Below, one piece after another: positions 7,086 to 12,650 of a stretch of DNA of 12,650 bases (position 1 is its first letter; every line of letters begins with the position of its first letter). The DNA comes from Candidatus Arcticimaribacter sp. UBA7428. GTDB lineage: Bacteria; Bacteroidota; Bacteroidia; Flavobacteriales; Flavobacteriaceae. The stretch covers positions 43,613-56,262 of the forward strand of contig DLQQ01000058.1 in NCBI GenBank assembly GCA_002477625.1. Direction: 5' to 3'. The notes under the pieces were generated by a model, which had not been told where the DNA came from, ran no database searches, and saw only the letters and a list, made by a program, of their open reading frames with translations. The translations under genes and the position numbers were made by a program.

Positions 7086-8168
7086 TTATTTATTTACAAC
7101 CTCTTCTTGATGATTGATTGATTCCTGATGAATTGCCTTAAAGATCTTAAGGATAAATTCTTCTGATAAATTACGATCTTGTCCTTCTAGAATCATTTTA
7201 CCTAAAATTTCGTTCCAGCGCTTGTTTTGTAATACCGCAACGTTTTTAGATTTTTTCAATGTTCCAATATCTTCCGCTACTTTCATTCGTTTCCCTAAAG
7301 TATCGAGGATGGTTTGATCCGCAACATCGATTTGTGCACGTAATGTATTCAATGCGGTGTTATAGGCCTCTTCTTCATTACTCTCTTTTCTAATCTTAAG
7401 GTCTTTCATGATTTGTACTAAGACCGTTGGAGTTACTTGCTGTGCAGCATCACTCCATGCGTTGTCTGGATCCCAATGAGACTCTACCATAAGGCCGTCA
7501 AAGTTTAAATCCAATGCCATTTGACAGATATCAAAAATCAAATCTCTCCTACCAGCGATGTGCGAAGGATCGCAGATCATAGGAAGGTCTGGAAATTTAT
7601 TCTGAGCCTCAACAGCGATTTGCCATTCTGGATTGTTTCTGTATTTTGATTTTTCATAAGAAGAAAAACCTCTGTGAATCAAGCCTAATTTTTTGATGTT
7701 TGCAGTATACAATCGCTCAACGCCACCCAACCACAAAGCCAAATCTGGATTCACTGGGTTTTTGACCAAAACAATTTTATCCGTTCCTTCGAGTGCATCC
7801 GCAATTTCTTGCATGATGAAGGGACTTACTGTTGAACGAGCGCCAATCCATAAGATATCGACATCGTGCTCTAAAGCGAGTTTGACATGAACTGCATTGG
7901 CAACTTCGGTGGCGGTTAACAAACCGGTTTCAGCCTTTGCCTTTTGTAGCCATTTCAACCCAATCGCTCCTACTCCTTCGAACATTCCGGGACGGGTTCT
8001 TGGTTTCCAAATTCCGGCACGAAGAACCGTAACATCGGTATCTTTGAGTTCGTGTGCAATTTTCAACACTTGTTCTTCTGTTTCGGCACTACATGGGCCA
8101 CCAATTACAAGGGGGTGAGAAAGACCAAAGTCGCTTAACCAATCTCTCATCTGAGGTTTATTTTCCAT
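7086..8168 (-). CDS. Bifunctional DAHP synthase / chorismate mutase (C-terminal AroQ domain)
   Basis: First enzyme of the shikimate pathway (phosphoenolpyruvate + erythrose 4-phosphate to DAHP) joined to chorismate mutase (chorismate to prephenate). Residues 1-260 form a type I-beta/KDO8P-synthase-like barrel: GPCSAE at 24-29 (metal-ligand Cys26), RAGIWKPRT at 50-58, KNP at 136-138, CDPSHIAGRR at 199-208 (His203), and VESHWDPD with E229/H231. Residues about 270-350 form an AroQ helical chorismate mutase with likely active-site residues R277 (LNTLRAQID), R294, K305 and R317. The C-terminal placement of the mutase is the form known from Bacteroidetes such as Porphyromonas gingivalis, where mutase and synthase are functionally linked and prephenate inhibits the synthase. 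Last gene of the Phe/Tyr operon, 10 nt after tyrA; a terminator lies just beyond its stop. Confidence 0.94.
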   Translation of the reverse strand: MENKPQMRDWLSDFGLSHPLVIGGPCSAETEEQVLKIAHELKDTDVTVLRAGIWKPRTRPGMFEGVGAIGLKWLQKAKAETGLLTATEVANAVHVKLALEHDVDILWIGARSTVSPFIMQEIADALEGTDKIVLVKNPVNPDLALWLGGVERLYTANIKKLGLIHRGFSSYEKSKYRNNPEWQIAVEAQNKFPDLPMICDPSHIAGRRDLIFDICQMALDLNFDGLMVESHWDPDNAWSDAAQQVTPTVLVQIMKDLKIRKESNEEEAYNTALNTLRAQIDVADQTILDTLGKRMKVAEDIGTLKKSKNVAVLQNKRWNEILGKMILEGQDRNLSEEFILKIFKAIHQESINHQEEVVNK

Positions 8169-8178
8169 TTTTTTTAAT

Positions 8179-9033
8179 TTATTTTTTACTGATTCCGTTT
8201 AATATTGAAGTTAATTGATTCGTGTTTTTCATTTCTAGAAACAAAGCCTCGTAGTCGTCTTTAACTAGAAGACTTTTAAAGTGTTCCAAATTCTGTATGT
8301 AAGCGTCGAGGGTTTCGATAACATTGTCTTTATTCTGTTCAAAAATGGGTGTCCACATTGCAGGCGAGCTTTTTGCCAAACGTACAGTAGACTCAAATCC
8401 ACTTCCAGCGAGGTCAAAGATATTATTCTCATCCTCTTCTTTCTCAAGAACAGTTTTTCCTAACATAAAAGAGCTGATGTGTGATAAATGCGAAACGTAA
8501 GCCATGTGCTTATCGTGCGCTTCTGCTTCCATAAAACGCAAGTACATTCCCATTTGACGAAAGGTTTGTTTTGCCCACAACAACAGGTCTGGACGGGTTT
8601 TATTGGATTCGCATATGATCTGTGGTTTCCCCTGAAAAAGGCCTTTGTGTGCTGCCTGAGGTCCCGAAAATTCTGTACCAGCAATCGGATGCGCTGCTAA
8701 AAATTGATCGCGCTTGGGGTGATTCTCAAGGAGTTTACAGAGCTGTTCTTTTGTTGAACCAACATCCCACAACAATGCATCAGTATGTAATTGATCTAAA
8801 AGTCTGGGAAGTAGTTCCAAGGATTCTTTTACTGGGATACTCAAAATAACCCGGTCGGCTTCTGCGATCGTATCCAATGAACCAATCCGATCGATGATTC
8901 CAATCTGCAAGGCTTGGTCGAGATGCTTCTTATTCAAATCTATTCCAATGATTTCAACATCTTGTAACGTATCCTTCAGATCTAAAACCATAGATCCTCC
9001 AATTAAACCGATTCCTATTACATAAATCTTCAT
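8179..9033 (-). CDS. tyrA: Prephenate dehydrogenase
   Basis: NAD(P)-dependent oxidative decarboxylation of prephenate to 4-hydroxyphenylpyruvate in tyrosine synthesis; use of arogenate cannot be excluded. The 284 residues start with a Rossmann dinucleotide motif (GIGLIGGS, 7-14) and an acidic end of the second strand (GIDL, 30-33) that suggests NAD+ preference. The TyrA signature AHPIAGTE at 114-121 contains the catalytic His115; SHLSH (181-185) and GFESTVRLAKSSPAMW (212-227, Arg218) are the usual helical-domain motifs. There is no C-terminal ACT domain, so Tyr feedback through such a domain is not expected. The start codon overlaps the stop of the upstream aminotransferase gene by 4 nt (ATGA), implying translational coupling. 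Confidence 0.95.
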   Translation of the reverse strand: MKIYVIGIGLIGGSMVLDLKDTLQDVEIIGIDLNKKHLDQALQIGIIDRIGSLDTIAEADRVILSIPVKESLELLPRLLDQLHTDALLWDVGSTKEQLCKLLENHPKRDQFLAAHPIAGTEFSGPQAAHKGLFQGKPQIICESNKTRPDLLLWAKQTFRQMGMYLRFMEAEAHDKHMAYVSHLSHISSFMLGKTVLEKEEDENNIFDLAGSGFESTVRLAKSSPAMWTPIFEQNKDNVIETLDAYIQNLEHFKSLLVKDDYEALFLEMKNTNQLTSILNGISKK

Positions 9034-10184
9034 GACTTCAATCGATTAATTGCGGTTTGAATTTGCTCTATTTTCACACATAAGGAAAAACGAATATATC
9101 CTGCTCCCTGGCTTCCAAAAATAGTCCCTGGGGTAATAAAAATATGGTGTTCTTTAAGAATATGATCGATGAACTCTTCTGACTTCATGGAGGGATCATT
9201 CAACTTGGCCCACAAAAACATCCCAACACTTTTTGGATCGAAAGTACTTCCCATAAGCGTAGCCAATTCGATCATTGCTGTTCTGCGTTTGGCATACACC
9301 TTATTGAGTTCAGAAAACCAAGAAGTTTCTAATTGTAAAGCAGCTATGGCTCCTTTTTGGATTCCGTAAAACATACCGGAGTCCATATTACTTTTCACCT
9401 TAAGCACGGCGTTGATGTGTTCAGAATTCCCAGAAAGCATGCCCACTCTCCATCCTGCTAGATTAAAGGTCTTACTCAAAGAATTAAGTTCCATAGCAAC
9501 CTCCATTGCTCCAGGCTGACTCATTAGGCTCTGAGGAGAATCGTTGAGAATGAAACTATAGGGATTGTCGTTGATCAATAAAACATCATTCTTTTTAGCC
9601 CAGGTGATGAGGCGTTTAAAGGTATTTGGATCAACTTGCGCACCCGTAGGCATATGGGGATAATTCAGCCACATGAGTTTGATGCGACTCGTATCCAACC
9701 GGTCAAGTGCATCAAAATCGGGTTGCCAGTTGTTTGTTTCTTTAAGGTCATAAAAAACAGCTTCCGCTTCAAGCAACTGGGTAACGGAGCTGTAGGTAGG
9801 ATACCCAGGATTGGGAATTAATACTTGATCCCCCTGATCCAAAAATGCCATTGATATATGCATGATTCCCTCTTTAGACCCCATCAACGGAAGGATTTCG
9901 CTGGACGGATTTAGGCTTACCTTATAATGCAGCTGGTAAAATGAAGCAATGGCCTCTCGTAACTCAGGCAATCCTTGATAACTTTGATACATATTAGCTT
10001 TAGGGTACGACAAACTCTGTTGCATTGCATCGAGTACAGAAGGGTCTGGTGGTAAATCCGGGCTTCCAATTCCCATGTTGAGAATCGGGTTCCCAGCCTT
10101 AATCAAAGCCGCTACCTCTCTAAGTTTCTTAGAAAAGTAATATTCTTTTACGCTTTCAAGGCGTTGTGCTGTTGGTGTACTCAT
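9030..10184 (-). CDS. Class I/II aminotransferase, probable aromatic amino acid aminotransferase
   Basis: PLP-dependent fold-type I aminotransferase of 384 residues. Its place between prephenate dehydratase and prephenate dehydrogenase, with 4-nt ATGA overlaps at both ends, suggests it transaminates phenylpyruvate and 4-hydroxyphenylpyruvate to Phe and Tyr, or prephenate to arogenate; this is inferred from context. Visible residues are NMGIGSPDLPP (36-46), NDNPY with D206 and Y209, the PLP lysine K238 in SLSKTFNLAGWR, and R246. The usual NPTG motif reads MPTG here (LNYPHMPTGA, Met179), replacing the Asn that normally contacts the PLP 3'-hydroxyl. A C-terminal Arg is present in YIRFSL. The fold and class are secure; the substrate is not. 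Confidence 0.9.
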   Translation of the reverse strand: MSTPTAQRLESVKEYYFSKKLREVAALIKAGNPILNMGIGSPDLPPDPSVLDAMQQSLSYPKANMYQSYQGLPELREAIASFYQLHYKVSLNPSSEILPLMGSKEGIMHISMAFLDQGDQVLIPNPGYPTYSSVTQLLEAEAVFYDLKETNNWQPDFDALDRLDTSRIKLMWLNYPHMPTGAQVDPNTFKRLITWAKKNDVLLINDNPYSFILNDSPQSLMSQPGAMEVAMELNSLSKTFNLAGWRVGMLSGNSEHINAVLKVKSNMDSGMFYGIQKGAIAALQLETSWFSELNKVYAKRRTAMIELATLMGSTFDPKSVGMFLWAKLNDPSMKSEEFIDHILKEHHIFITPGTIFGSQGAGYIRFSLCVKIEQIQTAINRLKS

Positions 10185-11008
10185 ATCTTATTGTTTGGAT
10201 ATTCTCCAAGAATTTTAAATTCGGTGGCCATAATTTCAATTATGGAAAGTGCTTTTTTATACTGATCAAAAGAATCGAAGGTAACATCCACAAAAAAAGC
10301 GTATTTGCCAGGGGTTTCGATAACAGGTAGGGATTGAATTTTGGTTAAATTCAATTGGCAATCACTCATGACATTCAAAACAGCAGCTAAACTCCCACGC
10401 TGGTGGTCTAAAACAAACTTTAAAGCCGCCTTATTGATTTGCTTTTCTGCGACCAAAGCGCCTTTCGCCTGAATAATCACAAAACGAGTAACGTTGTTTT
10501 TTATGGTCTGAATTGATGCAGCGTATAGTTCCAAGTCAAAAATCTCTGAAGCCTTAGCGCTTGCTATGGCTCCTATTCCTCGAAGTTGTTCTTTATTAAT
10601 TTTGCGAGCAATGTCTGCAGTATCTTCTGCTTCTACCAAACGGATGTGGGGGTAGTTCGAAAAAAACGTTTTACACTGCAACAAAGCCATGGGATGAGAG
10701 TGTACTTCCGTGAGGTATTCTATTGCTTGCCCTTTGAGACCCATTAAGTTGTGTTCAATGTTCAAATAAGATTCCCCTACGATTTGTAAGTTGTGGCTAT
10801 CGAGCAAAGCATAATTTGGAATGATCGATCCAGCAATAGAATTTTCAATTGCCATAACAGCTTGAGATGCTTCTCCTGAAACAAGTGCTTCAGCAAGTGC
10901 ATCAAAAGTTAAACACTCCAAAAGCTGAATGTCTTTAGGGAAATAGTTCAATGCCACCTGATGGTGAAAAGAGCCTTGTATTCCTTGTATGGCGATGATC
11001 GATTGCAT
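10181..11008 (-). CDS. pheA: Prephenate dehydratase with C-terminal ACT domain
   Basis: Converts prephenate to phenylpyruvate, the committed step to phenylalanine. The 275 residues comprise a catalytic domain (about 1-180) with IQGIQGSFHHQVA at the start, IENSIAGS at 54-61, and the TRF catalytic motif at 174-176 (NNVTRFVII), followed by an ACT domain (about 196-270). In the ACT domain the GAL(V) motif appears as GSLAAVL, and the ESRP motif that helps bind Phe in characterised enzymes appears as QSLP (225-228), so allosteric control may differ. No mutase domain is fused; that activity sits on the last gene of the operon. First structural gene of the operon, preceded by a Phe-rich leader peptide and a terminator. 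An AAAGGAAAA stretch lies about 10 nt before the ATG. Confidence 0.95.
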   Translation of the reverse strand: MQSIIAIQGIQGSFHHQVALNYFPKDIQLLECLTFDALAEALVSGEASQAVMAIENSIAGSIIPNYALLDSHNLQIVGESYLNIEHNLMGLKGQAIEYLTEVHSHPMALLQCKTFFSNYPHIRLVEAEDTADIARKINKEQLRGIGAIASAKASEIFDLELYAASIQTIKNNVTRFVIIQAKGALVAEKQINKAALKFVLDHQRGSLAAVLNVMSDCQLNLTKIQSLPVIETPGKYAFFVDVTFDSFDQYKKALSIIEIMATEFKILGEYPNNKI

Positions 11009-11030
11009 TCTTTAGTTTTCCTTTTTATTC

Positions 11031-11060
11031 AAAAAAAAAGTCCCGATTAAATCAGGACTT
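11031..11060 (-). terminator. Attenuator terminator in the pheA leader
   Basis: On the minus strand AAGTCCTGAT (11060-11051), loop TTA, ATCGGGACTT (11047-11038) forms a 10-bp stem with one G-U pair, followed by a run of nine T (11039-11031). It has a U-tract only for minus-strand transcription and no gene ends upstream of it on that strand except the leader peptide, so it must act inside the pheA leader. It ends about 22 nt before the pheA ATG. Confidence 0.88.
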
Positions 11061-11097
11061 GTATAGGTTATCAACTTAATAATATTACAATGCCCTG
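11053..11097 (-). promoter_or_regulatory. Predicted antiterminator pairing in the pheA leader
   Basis: CAGGGCATTG (11097-11088), the last codons of the leader peptide, can pair with CAAGTCCTG (11061-11053): nine base pairs including one G-U, with a single bulged A. The second strand is the 5' arm of the terminator, so the two structures exclude each other. A mismatch followed by three more A-U pairs can extend it. The first strand would be covered by a ribosome at the leader stop codon (11085-11087), but free if the ribosome is held on the Phe codons. Deduced by eye, without energy calculation. Confidence 0.7.
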
Positions 11098-11156
11098 TTT
11101 TCTTCTTGATAGAAGAAGAAAAAGAAACGGTTGAAATATATTGTTGTTGTATTCAT
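11085..11156 (-). CDS. Phe/Tyr-rich leader peptide of the pheA operon
   Basis: A 23-residue open reading frame with ATG 11154-11156 and TAA 11085-11087, lying between the promoter and the terminator that precedes pheA. It encodes Tyr at residue 7, Phe at 8, five consecutive Phe at 11-15 and Tyr at 16: eight aromatic residues in 23. This matches the design of ribosome-mediated attenuation leader peptides such as enterobacterial PheL, where scarcity of charged tRNA-Phe stalls the ribosome. The operon behind it makes Phe and Tyr, so the codon content fits the pathway. It has no function expected as a protein. The start lies about 12 nt from the predicted transcription start and has no Shine-Dalgarno sequence, as is usual for this phylum. 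Confidence 0.87.
   Translation of the reverse strand: MNTTTIYFNRFFFFFYQEENRAL
11098..11122 (-). promoter_or_regulatory. Possible pause hairpin on the Phe codons of the leader
   Basis: TTTTCTTCTT (11122-11113), loop CTATC, AAGAAGAAAA (11107-11098) form a perfect 10-bp stem built on Phe codons 12-15 and the following Gln/Glu/Glu/Asn codons. It ends immediately before the antiterminator strand. It may act like the 1:2 pause hairpin of classical attenuators, which lets the first ribosome catch up with RNA polymerase. Only two G-C pairs, so stability is modest. Confidence 0.5.
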
Positions 11157-11174
11157 TAATTTAGTAATAGGTTA

Positions 11175-11205
11175 CAAATGTACACTCCAGATTGAGAAAA
11201 ACAAA
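11175..11205 (-). promoter_or_regulatory. Bacteroidetes promoter of the Phe/Tyr operon
   Basis: On the minus strand TTTG (11205-11202), a 19-nt spacer and TACATTTG (11182-11175) match both the -33 and -7 boxes of the Bacteroidetes consensus at the expected spacing. It is the best promoter in the window. Predicted transcription start is near 11168, giving a leader of about 160 nt that contains the leader peptide and attenuator. Confidence 0.78.
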
Positions 11206-11289
11206 TTTTTAGCTATTTAATTTACCTTGCGTAAAGAAATCTGTACTTTTAATATCGCATAATGCATGTAATCACATTAAACGCCCTTT

Positions 11290-12384
11290 ATGATTGAGGA
11301 ATTGTTAACGATAAAAAATATTGACGTTTATTTTGTCATGGGTATTATCCTCTTCTTTGGACTCATCGAGAGCATTACTGGTTTTTTAAAAAATTCTAAT
11401 CGAAAAAAAGGAGACTGGATTCAGGAAATTTTAAGTTTCTTAATCCTAGGGAATCTAATAAAGCCAATGATTATATTCTTAATGTTTAGTCTTGGTAATT
11501 TCTTTTTCCCTCAATACCGTTTAGCCTTAGTATCCCTATCCTTTGTTGGTTTGTTTACTGCATATATATTAATAGATGATATACTACAATATTGGTATCA
11601 CAGAGCAGCACACGAAACTCCTTTCTTGTGGAAACTGCACCGACCACACCATCAAGCTGAAGAAATGGGTTATTTCGTTTCCTATCGCAATGCGCTTGTA
11701 TATTATCTACTGATGCCTAATATTTGGTGGGTAGCATTAATTCTTTTTTTAGGAGGCGGGAAAGTTGTTGCATTGGGATTAATTCTTAAACAGCTGATCA
11801 TCATCGGATCTCATAGTCGCCTGAAATGGGATAAGCCTTTTTACCAATATGCTATTTTACGTCCCCTAATAAAAATACTGGAACGCATCATCATTACCCC
11901 TGCCTTTCATCATTCCCACCATGGAACTTCCCGATTAGATGCAGCAAGTGAGCCCAACGGGAATTTCGGAAATATGTTCAGCTTTTGGGATCAGTTATTC
12001 GGAACTGCACGTTTTCAAAACAGCTACCCAAAAGAATACGGTTTACAACAAAAAACCAATGATCCGTGGACGGCATCTTATTTCTATCCCTTTGTTAAAT
12101 CTCCGGATATAAAAAGTGAATGGAGTGCTGGATTTAAAAAAACAGACACCAGCTCATTAGAAGCACTCCCCGTTTCCTTAACCAAAGGGGAAGCATATCT
12201 CTGGTGTGCATGCGGGATGAGTAAAAACCAACCATTTTGCGATGGTTCGCATCATGGAACCAAGTTTAAGCCACAAAAATTTACTATAAAAATAACGGGA
12301 ACAGTAAAGTTGTGTAACTGCAAAAAAAGTAACGGGACACCTTTCTGTGACGACACCCACCTCAGCCTAAAATCTACCTCATGA
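11290..12384 (+). CDS. Sterol desaturase/fatty acid hydroxylase-family protein fused to two CDGSH iron-sulfur motifs
   Basis: A 364-residue membrane protein. Residues about 10-270 belong to the fatty acid hydroxylase/sterol desaturase superfamily, O2-dependent di-iron enzymes acting on lipids. Hydrophobic segments lie at about 13-32, 46-72, 77-97 and 137-173, and the histidine clusters are HRAAH (104-108), HRPHH (117-121) and HHSHH (207-211). Residues about 295-364 carry two CDGSH-type 2Fe-2S ligand sets: C306/C308/C317/H321 (CACGMSKNQPFCDGSH, canonical) and C342/C344/C353/H357 (ending CDDTH, with Asp instead of Gly). The fused clusters might feed electrons to the di-iron site; this is inference. 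ATG 11290 gives a normal N-terminus; no good promoter match is seen upstream. The stop overlaps the start of the next gene by 4 nt. Substrate unknown. Confidence 0.9.
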   Translation: MIEELLTIKNIDVYFVMGIILFFGLIESITGFLKNSNRKKGDWIQEILSFLILGNLIKPMIIFLMFSLGNFFFPQYRLALVSLSFVGLFTAYILIDDILQYWYHRAAHETPFLWKLHRPHHQAEEMGYFVSYRNALVYYLLMPNIWWVALILFLGGGKVVALGLILKQLIIIGSHSRLKWDKPFYQYAILRPLIKILERIIITPAFHHSHHGTSRLDAASEPNGNFGNMFSFWDQLFGTARFQNSYPKEYGLQQKTNDPWTASYFYPFVKSPDIKSEWSAGFKKTDTSSLEALPVSLTKGEAYLWCACGMSKNQPFCDGSHHGTKFKPQKFTIKITGTVKLCNCKKSNGTPFCDDTHLSLKSTS

Positions 12385-12650
12385 AAAAAGCACTTATTGT
12401 TGGAGCAAGCTCGGGAATCGGAAAAGCCCTTGCACGGGAATTGGTACAAAACAAGTATCGTGTTGGTGTCACAGGAAGAAGAGAAGCTCATCTTCTAGAG
12501 CTTCAAAAAGAACAGCCAGAACAGATACAGATAGCTACATTTGACACCACAGAACCCAATGCTATAGAACAACTAGAAGCTTTAGAAAAAAGATTAGAAG
12601 GCGTCGATCTTTTTATTATTAGTGCTGGGATTGGACACCTCAATTTGGAC
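12381..12650 (+). CDS. Short-chain dehydrogenase/reductase, partial (runs off right edge)
   Basis: The first 90 residues of an SDR-family NAD(P)(H)-dependent oxidoreductase. The N-terminus reads MKKALIVGASSGIGKALARE, with the glycine-rich cofactor motif GASSGIG at 8-14. Arg residues after the second strand (VTGRRE, 29-34) suggest NADP(H). FDTTE (residues 54-58) fits the D-x-x position that contacts adenine, and IISAGIG (residues 79-85) replaces the usual NNAG. The catalytic Ser-Tyr-Lys region lies outside the window. ATG 12381 sits in an ATGA overlap with the stop of the desaturase-CDGSH gene, so the two are probably translationally coupled. The substrate cannot be told from this portion. Confidence 0.92.
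   Translation, partial: MKKALIVGASSGIGKALARELVQNKYRVGVTGRREAHLLELQKEQPEQIQIATFDTTEPNAIEQLEALEKRLEGVDLFIISAGIGHLNLD

Noticed and set aside
11113..11134. Pyrimidine-rich run in the pheA leader as simple low-complexity sequence
   Set aside because: It lies in frame within a short ORF placed between a promoter and a terminator and encodes Phe ahead of a Phe operon, so chance low complexity is a poorer explanation.
11257..11284. Short inverted repeats (GCAT-A-ATGC, ATGT-AATC-ACAT) upstream of the desaturase-CDGSH gene
   Set aside because: Arms of only 4 bp in AT-rich DNA; expected by chance.

Overview
The window looks like a chromosomal segment of a Bacteroidetes bacterium, most likely of the class Flavobacteriia. 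The evidence is the low-GC sequence, the weak Shine-Dalgarno signals, several copies of the phylum's TAnnTTTG -7 promoter element, a DUF5103 protein next to apaG, and a DAHP synthase with a C-terminal chorismate mutase. The Na+-NQR genes would suit a marine or salt-tolerant organism, but that is inference. No mobile elements, tRNA, rRNA or CRISPR arrays were seen.

Layout: positions 1-2162 (minus) hold the start of the Na+-NQR operon, nqrA followed by nqrB, which runs off the left edge. A short divergent promoter region with two palindromes separates it from a secreted DUF5103 protein and apaG (plus). These converge on rsmG (minus), whose likely TTG start lies downstream of the longest reading frame's start because a promoter element sits in between. 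A front-end-type fatty acid desaturase and an aspartate aminotransferase follow on the plus strand and end at a strong bidirectional terminator (7042-7073).

Positions 7086-11008 (minus) hold a tight Phe/Tyr biosynthesis operon read in the order prephenate dehydratase, aminotransferase, prephenate dehydrogenase, DAHP synthase-chorismate mutase. The first three genes are joined by 4-nt ATGA overlaps. Together they cover entry into the shikimate pathway, chorismate to prephenate, and both terminal branches.

The most striking element is the leader of this operon (about 11009-11205). It has a good Bacteroidetes promoter (TTTG, 19 nt, TACATTTG), a 23-codon open reading frame with five consecutive Phe codons plus another Phe and two Tyr codons, a U-tailed terminator before pheA, and a competing antiterminator pairing that a ribosome at the leader stop codon would mask. 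This is the arrangement of a ribosome-mediated Phe/Tyr attenuator. It is inferred from sequence and has not been tested.

Divergently on the plus strand, 11290-12384 encodes a sterol desaturase/fatty acid hydroxylase-type membrane di-iron protein fused to two C-terminal CDGSH iron-sulfur motifs. It overlaps by 4 nt a short-chain dehydrogenase that continues past the right edge, suggesting a small redox or lipid-modification operon.
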